From Rhynochetos jubatus (lineage: Eukaryota; Chordata; Aves; Eurypygiformes; Rhynochetidae): a DNA stretch of 64,000 nucleotides. A program made the position numbers and the translations under genes. This document shows, one piece after another, positions 54,890-64,000 of this stretch; positions within the stretch are counted from its first letter, which is position 1, and each line of letters opens with the position of its first letter. The notes under the pieces are model-generated. The model saw only the letters and a program-made list of their open reading frames with translations, was not told the DNA's origin and ran no database searches. The stretch covers positions 55,783,304 through 55,847,303 of the forward strand of contig CM050650.1 of the NCBI GenBank assembly GCA_027574665.1. The letters are read 5' to 3'.

Positions 54890-57800
54890 CTGAGAAAGAA
54901 AGTACCAAGGCTTAGAGGAAACTTTTACCAGCTCTGAAGGACTAACTCTGAGTCTAAATAGGTATTTTAACACATAAAGAATGGTATGTTTTGTGCATAC
55001 TATACACCCCAGCCAGAGACACAATTAACGCTAAAAGCTTGCTTGGCAATCATCAGCAGAATGAAGCTGCAAAAACAAATCGTTAAAAACAATTGGCAGA
55101 GCATCAGACATCAATGCTCTGCTGAGGATGCTTGTGGATGTTGTTTTAGAAATAACAATAATGTTATACATATTAAAAGTAATACTTCTTAATGTCAATA
55201 ATATTAGGCATAAAGGCAGAAAAATGAAACTACTTGTAAAATCCAAAAGCTGTACAAGTCTCATTCTATTTCATCATGCTAGAAAGGAGCACGTAATAGT
55301 AACCCATTGATCTGGATAATCCCTAGTTCCACTAGACTATGTGCTCTAATCTATAATATTGAGATTCACATACTTTATTATTAAATAGAATTGTATTTAC
55401 ATTTACTTTTTCTAGTGTATGTTGATGTGTTTTGGGTCATTTAACATCAAAACCCATGAACTAGAACTGCTAAATAAACACTGTTGTAACTATAGTAAGA
55501 TCTATGTGACTAGAATTCTGGTCTTAAAAAATATCAAATTAGATTCTTCAGCTAATGTTATCAACAACACCTTAATTTTTGAGGAACAAGTATGTGTATG
55601 TATAGACATGCTTCCCCATTACGAAAGAACTGAGCGTACAGACACAAAGAATAATTGCATTCATACTACACACACTGAGCCCGTCCCAAATTCAAGATGA
55701 TACGTAGTTGATCAACACCATGAGTATGAGTGGGTGTGTTGGCATTGTGTACACTCCTTTTCCTGGCCGCAAGGTCTGTCAGAGAACAGAGTCCTCCAGC
55801 ATCAGGCAGACAAGCCTTTAGGTTGCACAGCTCTAGGCATGCTGGGCTCTCCCAAAGGAGTTTTGTCAACATGTAAGGGCTGCCAGAGGAAATCATGTTT
55901 CAACATTTCCCTTTCTGACCCTTCAAACCCTGCCTGACCTAAGGAACTCCCTGCTTCCCCTCTAAGTGATGTTTTTATTGCATGTTGGCTTTGTATTTTG
56001 GATACATAAGCACTGCTCAGGTCAGCAGACCCAAGCTGTCTTTAAACCAGTGGAGCTGAGGGAAGCACACTTCTGATGGATCAAGGTGCAGAATGAACTG
56101 TAAAGTCCACCCACCTGCACAGGCTGTGCTCTTGCATACTGTGGCCAGAGTGGTGCCAATACCCTCTCCAGCCACATTACATCTATTTTTGCATAAGATA
56201 TCTGGGTGCCCATATCCCCACTCTCTTCCCACATGATTGCTCCCTCCTTCAGGGGCCTCCTCCCTTCTCTCCCCCTTCCTTTCTCCCAGGCTTCGCCCTG
56301 CACCCTTCTCAGGGTGCACAGAGACTGTGCACATCAGTCACCATTTCCAAAATGTGGAAAGGCACCCTGGCAGCTAGAAAGCCTCACCCAGGCAACAGTT
56401 AAGCACAAGAAGGTGCCCACTATCACGCCTCTCGGCTGCAGCACCCACTGGGGCTGACGGTCCCCTGGCACTGCTGAATCACTGCACAAAGCATCAGCAA
56501 CCAGAGCTCTCTTCCACAGTCGACTCCAACGAGCGCGCAACTTGGTGGACTAGAAGGAGGAGGAGGTTTTCTGTTGCTCATGCCCACGTACATCAGCTTG
56601 GTGAACTTCTCTTCCTTTGCAATGTTTAAATGAAACACCAGGCTGTCTAACCCCATCCAAACCAGAAACACTTCTAGCAAAGTGGCTTAAACGAAGCCTT
56701 GTTTCTGCACCAGTGGCACTGCTAACAATTTAAGTAGTAAGATACAGCAACTTTTAATAGCAAGCTGCTAGACTAATTGTTGGGCAGAGATAAGGGGTAT
56801 TAAAAATGCCTCGTCTGACTGGTTTTTGGCTAACAGCAGTAACAATATCAGGATACCAGCCCACTCACACTGTGACAGAGCTAGTGTAAGTCAGCTGTAC
56901 GTGAGCAGATTTAGAAGATGCTGATCCAACTCCAAGTTAAAAGTGTCTGGGAAACTGTAATGAAGATCTGTGTTCAATCTGCTCGTAGAGCAGGCTGAGT
57001 CACTGTGCAGCAATAAATGGCAGACTTGCAATTAATAATTTATCTAGATGATATTAAATTATATGCTGCATAAGAAGAATCTGCGGTTCTAAATATGGCT
57101 CGTCATTCAAAGGCGCCTTTGCAAGCAGTGGGAATTAACTCATTTAAAGAAGACATGAAGTTACTACAGGTGGGAAGGCAAGATTCTCGTGTACACAGTC
57201 ACCTCCACCGGCAGAAAACCACAGCTCAGAGCACAACAAAGACATCAGTGAAAGAGATGAAATGAAGCTTCACACACCCTTCTCACCTGTCTTCAGCCAA
57301 CATCGAAAGCTCCACAGAACAAGAAAACCTACATGCACATCCAGTTATTCAGTGTAACACAGAGGGGAAACTTTTTCTGACTTCTACAAATAGTTAAAGC
57401 CTGCAACGAAAGAGCTTTTTCCTATGAAAAGATTATCTTTTTCAGATGTTTAAACATTAAAATCTTAATTAAATATGGTAGTATCTGTTACACAAAATCA
57501 TTTGTAATAAATGGAATGACTTTTTCATTTCAGTGCTGGACACAAAGAAGTATCTTCAGATGGATGTGTTTTCAAAATGCCCAGATTCTAGATAAAGTAT
57601 ATGGCTTAAATCTCATCAATCTTAGCCTGTGATAAACCTGAACGACTATATGAGCTATTCCCTGTTTCAGCATTCAACAAGTGATCATTCATTATCATTA
57701 ATTATTAATTTTTTGGTCTGAACATACAGGGAATGAATATCCAACAGTGAAACTGAATGGTTTTACATATAAATGAGACATATCTTTTATTACATTTGCC

Positions 57801-58129
57801 ACTTATCTGGATTTAAAGGATAAAGCTATGCTGACACCATTTTCCTGTATTAAATATCCTGGTATTCTGTTTTTAGATGAAAAGAGGAAACTGAACTTTG
57901 CTCATATGAAAACTGTTAGGCCGAGCAATCTGCTACAGTAATATGCAGTTTACAATTCTCTGAATTGTATTGTTTCTCTCTTCATATGCCAAAGAAGTAG
58001 GATGTCTCTTCTTATGGGAGAGGTAAGAAAAAAAAAATAGATGTATTATGGGTTAACTTTTCCAGGTTCTCAGTGTCTAATTCTAATTTTTTCATTGTGC
58101 TCAGGAGTGCTTTGAATTATTTGCAATTT

Positions 58130-58146
58130 AAAAAAAAAAAAAAAAA
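58130..58146 (+). repeat. (A)17 tract
   Basis: Seventeen consecutive A. Further A runs follow at 58355-58369 and 58905-58917. None is preceded by a recognisable retrocopy. Confidence 0.9.
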
Positions 58147-59689
58147 GAGAGAATATATTTCCCTTTTATTGATAAACCTAGAATACCATTGGCAAGACCA
58201 GGTTGTATTCTACCTTTTAGTTCTTGAAGTTTATAAAATGTATTAAAGGAAAACAGCCTTGCCTGTCAGCAGAGTTGTTCCAGAAAATCAGAGACATCTG
58301 CTAGGTGCAGGCAACACGTAAGATGTGCAAAAACAGCTGAAGAGAAACCTGACCAAAAAAAAAAAAAAAGGTAAAAAAAATTCTCTGACTGTCCTTCGTG
58401 TTGTTACAAATTGCAGATTTCCACTACACCGTGTTGATGCCACTTATAGCAGCCTGGGGGAGATTGCTACTGATGTGAAAGCATGGTTGCACCTGAAAAG
58501 AGAGTTTTAGATTTCTATAATCTCCAATTATAGCAACAGTGGATAAATAAACTCCAGACAAAGAAGTATAAACACAGATAAATAAGTAAAGATATTGATA
58601 AGAGCAAGAAATAGACAGGTAGCAGGCAGTGAAAGGACTGTTTCTAATCTGGGATGTAGCAAAAAATGTATTTGAGAGGACAAAAACCACAGTAATAAAT
58701 TCAAGGAACTTCTGCAGCTAGAAATCATTTCAAATGTTACATAAATATAAGATGTACAGTGGAATAACTAAAATAACTACAGCATGTGAACTGAACAGAA
58801 TCTCAGAACCGACAGAAATAAGGTCAAGTGCTGGAGCAGCATCATACATTAACAAAGAGGCAAACTTCATGGGTAAGAAAAATCAGTACAGAACTGATCA
58901 AGTAAAAAAAAAAAAAATTCCAGGAAAGGATTTCCAAGCATGGTGTACTGCTGTAGTGCTAGAGGTCCACTTTGATCCTCAGGTTCTGTTTCTGAACACG
59001 AACAGGCCTTGCAAACGCTGCCAGTGCTAGACGCTGCTGAAACAGATGTGATTCTATGAGACAACAGTGACCCTCACGTCAATCAGGAATAAATGATTCC
59101 CACAAAGGTAGGAGCCAGAATTTTCTGGATGTCATAACTGCATTTTTAAACATCAAATAATCACAGAACCAGCTGGTTTGGGTTGGGTTTTAGCTAGTGG
59201 TGGAGAATGAAGTGCTAATGGTAGAAAATAGCTCTGACTAAGGAAGTGGTTATAGTCCAAACTGCTAGAATAACCCAAACCATATAAGCAAGTCAGGAGT
59301 TGATCTAAAGAGACAGTGCTTAAAAAAAAAAAAAATAAAAGGGAAATCAGTTACAGAAAACAACTACACTGAAGAGCAGGCTGGGGATTTCTTTAAGTCA
59401 AGGTCCAGTAACTGCAGACCTATGCAGGACAGAATAAAACTGCTCCACACATAACTGGAAAAGCAACTACTTGGAAATAAGTGGGCAAAAACAAAGGATG
59501 AGAAATGAAGAGCTCTGCTATAGTATGGGCTCTCTATAGAGATGAAGACAGACTTGTAGAAAGACCAGCTGACTAAGGAAGTAAAGACAGCAAGCAAATG
59601 GTTCTTAGCCAGAACAGTAAAAAGAAAGTAGAAAACAAGATCAAGTGGAGATTAATTTCTCTCAGTATTATATTCATTTTTCCACTGAA

Positions 59690-59865
59690 GACAATTCTGA
59701 TAGACAAAGTCACAACAGAAATGAAAACAACATCATCTGAAATAAAATCAAAGTTTAAAGTGGAAAAACTTGATAAAATTAATCCCAGAATACTGAAAAG
59801 TTGTAGCTGATGAATTGCAAATCCATTTGTAAACTCACTCAAACAAATCTGTCAAGCTGCAGGTA
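59690..59865 (+). mobile_element. relic CR1/L3-like LINE fragment
   Basis: AAACTTGATAAAATTAATCC, CAGAATACTGAAAAGTTGTA and GCTGATGAATTGCAAATCCA resemble the CR1-clade LINE segment that encodes a KLDxINPRxLKxxADExxxPL-type stretch before the reverse transcriptase. The frame is broken after LKSC. Sequence to the left (59350-59690) may belong to the same element but is too decayed to support. An ancient vertebrate L3-type origin is possible. Confidence 0.5.
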
Positions 59866-62800
59866 ATGCCTACTGGATATATTAAAATTAGAAGCTAGGA
59901 TGAAGAAGTGGGGTAGAGTGATCCGAAATGATTGTTATACTATCTTCAAAGAAAATGCAGTATGTCCTCGCTGGTCTTGAAAATCCAGGCCAGCAGTAGA
60001 GTCCCTTTGGTAATTGTTACATATGTTTGCATTTCAAACCATTGGTTGTTCACCTAAGGACAATACTGCGCAAGTCAGTGCACGCTGGAACTTTCCCAAG
60101 TCCAGTGGGACAGAACTGTGCACTGCATAAGATCATGGAAAAACGTGATTTTGGCTCTGAAAGGTGTTTTTGATCACTGAATCCTGACACTGTCACTCTG
60201 TGCTTCCTTTCTGTATGGCAGGGATTGCTTCTGCAGAGAAAAGGGGGAAGAAGAGACAGATTATGGCCTTTGACAAAGAACTAAAGAATGCATTGAAACA
60301 GGAACACTGAAAGAAGATGTTCTCACTGACCATCCAACCGCAAACCGACTTCATGTGCAGTAGTTACCTGGAGGTACTGAAATTTGGTTTTCTTGGGGAG
60401 CAGGGGCAGGGGAGAGAGAGAGAAGTCTGGATCCCTTCTGGAGCTCCAGATTGTTTTGGTTTCTCTGGTTATGCTTCAGCACCGTTTGGAGCTGAACAAA
60501 AGTTTTTCATTTTGCAGAGAGGGTGAAGGTCTGAGGGTCTCCAACTGCAGTTAATTTGGAAGACTCCAGGTAATTTGCACATCTGACATTTAAATCTGTG
60601 GCATGGACAGCACACAATTTTTCTATGCTTTACCTGTAACTATACTCCAGCATTTAAAAATTGCGGGGGGGTGGGGGAGCAAAATCCACTGGAATGAAAC
60701 TCTGATTGTTGTTATGAAACCTGTAATTCCATTTGAACAGAAAACACAAAGTGTTTGTAGGGGAAAATTGAAGGCAGAGACCTGCTATTATTTAGAAAAA
60801 ATGCCAGAATATATATTGTTAGTGAATGACCTTTGTTTGAACATATCTGTCTTTCTGATACAAAAAGTTAAATATAGTATATACTACAGTTTACTAATGC
60901 TGGTTTTGAAATTCTGCAGGAATATATTATAGTTTATATAGATGCTGGTAATAGCAGGAGACTGGGATCAGTAGCTCATTACCTTCTACAAACACAGGAT
61001 ATAATCCTTGCCTCAAAGAGCTTACTATTTGCGCAGACAAAGACAGGCCAAGATTAAGATCAGAGGTCACAATACACAAGCAAATAGGACAGAGGGAAAT
61101 TCGGATATAGTTTGTAAGCTGGTCAATGGCAGGAGAGCCGTTCTGATTTTTCTGGTTTAATACTGATATGGCACCTAGGATTTCTGAGGTATAATCTGAC
61201 CTACAGCAGAAGGCTCAAGGTTCTTGCAAAGGTACCTCTCTAGGAGAAAAAAAAATAAAGACCACTAAAATAGAAAACACTGAAGCATCTCAGGAAAGGG
61301 TGAGTCAAACCAAGTCTGAGATAAGCAAGTAAGCATTAATTCTTTGGTATTTCTGCACAGCTTCCAAGCAAGAAAGCTTAGCTGAAGTGTAACTTGTGAG
61401 CAAGGGGCAGACAGATACAGCTGCCATATGGATGGAAAAGCAGAAACATCTCTTTTTCCCATTAAACCTGTGTCTTTGAGTGAAACAAAGGCAAAAGTTC
61501 AGTTGCTTCAGAGGTACCCCACTGCTGTCATTTTTGTGACTTCTGAGACACAAGAGCTCTACAGTTTTGTCACTAGCCATGGTAACAAGGAAGTATGGAA
61601 ATTATGTTTGATGTATGTACTTCCCCAATAACTACAACCACTACCGTGGCTCAAAAAATTAAGCCACAACTGACTTCCTCTAACAAAGCGTTATTGAGAT
61701 GGGTTAATGTGGTGCCTGTCTGAATAGTGAATGCATGTGTATGTCTCACGGGGCCTGATCCCAAGAAGCCCTGTAGACCCAGAGTGATCACTCTCACCAC
61801 ACCGACTTTGGAAGTTCTCCAGGTATTCATGCTATGTTCAGTGTCTCACCCAGCAAGATCTTCCTCGAGGCCAGGCACTCTTACCTTCTCCCCAAAGGCA
61901 TTTAAGTACTAACAGGGTGCTGCTCCTCCTTCCCTGTGGTCCCCTGCTCTCCCTGACCCAGTATCAAAGTGTTACTTCCTTCGAGCAGCATACTCGCTGG
62001 CAGGCTATGTAACTCAGCATAGGTCTAGTGAAGTTCACAGGAAGATGCCTCTGAGGTCCCAAAGTACAAAAAAAAAAAAATCCTTTGAGGATTCTCATAT
62101 TTAAAAAAAAGAAAGTAATGCTGAATGAAACTGTACAGTCATGATGAGATTCTTATGTGTGTATTAAATGCAGCAGCCCAAATCACTACTGGCATTTACT
62201 ACAATTAAAGTAAAAATAAAATAACATTTTTTAAGAAGTCACAAATGGAGTTGGGTTCATCAGTGATTAACACCTATCCATAGGTATTTTATGCTCAGCA
62301 ACACAGAATTGCCACTGACATCTCTAAAGATAATATTAAACAAACAAGCTGAAATGCTAGGAACAGGAAATAAGAGGAGGGAAGTGGAGAGATGATTACT
62401 TCTACTTTCACATCTAGAAGAGTTTGCAAAGATGAGAATTCAATCACTCCACCATGCAGCACTGAGCTGGAGAGCTCCTTTTTCCAGAGAAAAATCCAGT
62501 GCTTTAAGGAATGCATTAAACATTTCATAGGACAATGGATATGGACTCCTAGCAGAAAAAAAAGTGAGTAACTGCAAATTCTAACACTGTACTTCATAAA
62601 CCAGTCTTGTTATGTAATTTAGCACACGAAACTTACTACAACAAACAAAAAAGCATTTCTGTTTACCACCTGAAATCATAGCACCCTGATACTCTCTGCC
62701 CAGCAGCAGTATTTTAAAGTAGCTTATCAGCATTTATAGCTTGGAGGCTGTTTAAGTGTTGAAGTGCACGCAAGAGTCACAAAAACATTTATCAGAGACC

Positions 62801-63155
62801 ATAGAAAGCAGGCAGCCCAACACTAGTCCTACTACAGGAAAGTGTGTGCCTGTTAAGAGTCTTTCAACAGGCTTGCCACTTGAAAAGCGCTGGCAAGCGG
62901 CCAGAAACACCACATAATATTTCCCTACAAGACACGCAGGTATAAATCGCTCACAGCGATGAGCACCGGAGTTTCCCCCAGCGTCACGTATATGATTTAC
63001 ATAATTAATTGCTCATCAATCTGCAAAATCCGGTCTGTTATAGTAAGTAACTAATAGTCCTTACAATCACTTTTCCTCAGCATGAATATGGTTGAAATGG
63101 CAGCTGTCAAAATCCTAGTAACAGCCTTGTCTGTTAGCATTTCAGCAGGTCTTAC

Positions 63156-63330
63156 CTCCGGGGAGTTACCACACGTAGCGGGGCGCACACGGACCCTACG
63201 CATCTTGGCTGCGGTGCGCTTGTCCTCTTTGCACGAGCACTGCACGCAACCCAGCCTAAAACCGGCTTCTTGGGGCGCACACGAATAGCCTCATCTTCCT
63301 CGATTAACTACAATTCGGCCTGCGGCGTGT
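63156..63330 (-). other. SYNE1: probable SYNE1 non-coding first exon (5' edge not determined)
   Basis: On the minus strand, CCCCGGAG followed by GTAAGACC is a near-perfect donor at 63156/63155, at the edge of a CpG island. The sequence upstream is GC- and CpG-rich, as expected for the first exon of a broadly expressed gene. The right-hand limit given here is only a guess, because no TATA box or sharp start site is visible. An AUG at 63203 starts a frame that stays open across the junction into exon 2. Other possible donors lie further into the island, for example GTGAGCC at 63597/63596, so alternative first exons are likely. The assignment follows from position, strand and splice compatibility, not from protein homology. 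Confidence 0.6.
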
Positions 63331-63379
63331 GACTGAGCACAACAACCGGGTATCCCTGCAACGCACACACGTGCGCTTC

Positions 63380-63405
63380 GGGGGGGGAGGGGGGGGGGGG
63401 GGGGG
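63380..63405 (+). repeat. G homopolymer tract in promoter island
   Basis: Eight G, one A and seventeen G in a row on the plus strand. It could form a G-quadruplex or other non-B structure in the promoter, and it is also a site where assembly length is unreliable. In minus-strand terms it is a C tract at or just upstream of the presumed first exon. Confidence 0.9.
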
Positions 63406-63690
63406 CGAACCCCAGCCCTCCTCCGGCATTGCCTACCCCCGGACTCAGAAAGGGCAACACCTCAAACCCCCCCGAGGAAAGTGGACAAACCCTGCCACCG
63501 GTGCAGCGAGTTTCGGACCAACCTCAAGACAGGCTGCCCCTGGGGGAGGGGGGGAGGCTGCCCCATGGGGATCCCTCCTGCCCGCCCGCGGGCTCACCCG
63601 AACGCACCGAAACGACAGCCGCCGCAGAAGGTCCGCAGCCACCGGAGAACCCCGGCCCCGCGCCGCCGCACCCTACCTCCGCCCGCCGCG

Positions 63691-63720
63691 CTGCTCCGCG
63701 CTGCTCCGCGCTGCTCCGCG
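63691..63720. repeat. three-copy 10-bp tandem repeat (CTGCTCCGCG)
   Basis: Three perfect head-to-tail copies of CTGCTCCGCG inside the CpG island. The period of 10 bp is close to one helical turn, so any factor bound to each unit would face the same side of the DNA. It may be polymorphic in copy number. Confidence 0.9.
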
Positions 63721-63763
63721 CCTCGGTGCCCCCGGCGCGGCTCCCTGGTTACCGAGCACAACA

Positions 63764-63805
63764 CGCCGGCCCGGCCCGGCCCGCCCCGCCCCGCTCCGCC
63801 CCGCT
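63764..63805. promoter_or_regulatory. GGCCC run and clustered GC boxes
   Basis: Consecutive GGCCC units are followed by three CCGCCCC-type GC boxes (63781-63805), the binding motif of Sp1/KLF factors. They lie about 0.6 kb upstream of the proposed SYNE1 first-exon donor on the minus strand. The motifs are seen directly; factor binding is inferred. Confidence 0.65.
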
Positions 63806-64000
63806 GGCGAGGAAGCAGGTGCGGGGGTGGGGAGAGGGCGGCGAGCGGGTCTGCGTGTGCGGGTTGTGCGGGGGCCTTACGCTGCCCTTGCGGCGTTTCC
63901 CAGGCCGCGGCCGCGCTGCCACTTCTCGCCGCCGCCCCCCTCCGGGATGCAGCTGTAGCGAGCAGCCAAAATACTTCTGAGAACGACTGTCACTGCCGAT

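Larger units (their letters stand above)
54890..63155 (-). other. SYNE1: SYNE1 intron 1 (about 8.3 kb)
   Basis: This region lies between the presumed first-exon donor at 63155 and the exon 2 acceptor at 54890. It contains a moderately GC-rich stretch around 55.7-56.6 kb of unknown nature. A quiet AT-rich segment at 56.85-57.15 kb looks free of repeats. A relic LINE piece lies near 59.7 kb, and poly(A) runs occur at 58130-58146, 58355-58369 and 58905-58917. No coding exon can be supported. Its right limit depends on the first-exon call. Confidence 0.6.
63150..64000. promoter_or_regulatory. SYNE1: CpG island, main SYNE1 promoter region
   Basis: From about 63150 the base composition changes abruptly from AT-rich intron to very GC-rich sequence dense in CpG, most strongly at 63400-63960. 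The island reaches the end of the window. It contains clustered GC boxes of the CCCCGCC type at 63781-63805, a GGCCC run just before them, a 10-bp tandem repeat at 63691-63720 and a long G tract at 63380-63405. This is the usual architecture of a TATA-less, Sp/KLF-dependent promoter. It probably drives the minus-strand gene whose first donor is at 63156. Divergent transcription to the right cannot be judged because the window ends. Confidence 0.85.

Noticed and set aside
59158..59185. AATCACAGAACCAGCTGGTTTG, resembling a CR1 3' end
   Set aside because: Only about 25 bp match and nothing beyond continues as CR1; too short to call.
63329..63980. Two overlapping plus-strand ORFs of 209 and 183 codons in the CpG island
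   Set aside because: Very GC-rich DNA has few stop codons, so long frames arise by chance. The translations are Pro/Arg/Gly/Ala runs in two frames at once, include the homopolymer G tract and resemble no protein.

Overview
The window is vertebrate nuclear DNA from a bird. It is AT-rich, almost all intronic, and has no long open reading frame with a convincing product. Several CR1 LINE copies carry the avian CR1 3' end, with the terminal ATTCTATG-type octamer repeats. An LTR-type repeat that I know from bird genomes is also present. The species cannot be fixed from the sequence alone.

The window holds the 5' end of one giant gene on the minus strand, SYNE1 (nesprin-1). The second exon (54623-54889) contains the start codon and encodes a 21-residue N-terminus, MASSRL... 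to ...ANVMQRLQ. The next exon (9760-9821, 62 bp) encodes [14 protein letters not shown]... ending in HLAK, the start of the first calponin-homology (CH) domain. The splice phases match exactly: one base G plus AT makes the Asp codon. A likely non-coding first exon ends at a strong donor at 63156, inside a CpG island that fills the right end of the window. Intron 1 is about 8.3 kb and intron 2 about 44.8 kb. Intron 3 runs off the left edge, and I did not find the next CH exon in positions 1-9759.

The most interesting signals lie in the last 3 kb of intron 2, just upstream of the CH exon. (1) At 12387-12465 a short open segment begins with ATG and ends in phase 1 at a consensus donor (GTAAGT). 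It sits in a local CpG cluster, with a (CAG)8 repeat just before the ATG and a TATATAAAG box about 190 bp upstream. This reads as an alternative promoter and first coding exon that would replace the usual N-terminus. (2) At 10862-10912 a 51-bp segment with acceptor and donor is phase 1 at both ends and open in frame, so it could be an in-frame cassette exon. (3) If exon 1 splices to exon 2 as proposed, the leader carries an 89-codon upstream ORF that overlaps the nesprin start codon out of frame.

Layout by region: 1-9759, intron 3, with a 5'-truncated CR1 (2835-3986) and an LTR-type repeat (6860-7430); 9760-9821, CH exon; 9822-54622, intron 2, with the two candidate exons, four further CR1 copies at 18-25.7 kb, simple repeats, and about 29 kb without any gene I can support; 54623-54889, start-codon exon; 54890-63155, intron 1, with a relic LINE piece near 59.7 kb; 63156-64000, first exon and CpG-island promoter with GC boxes, a 10-bp tandem repeat and a long G tract. 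All exon calls rest on reading splice sites and phase and on remembered family sequence; no search was run.
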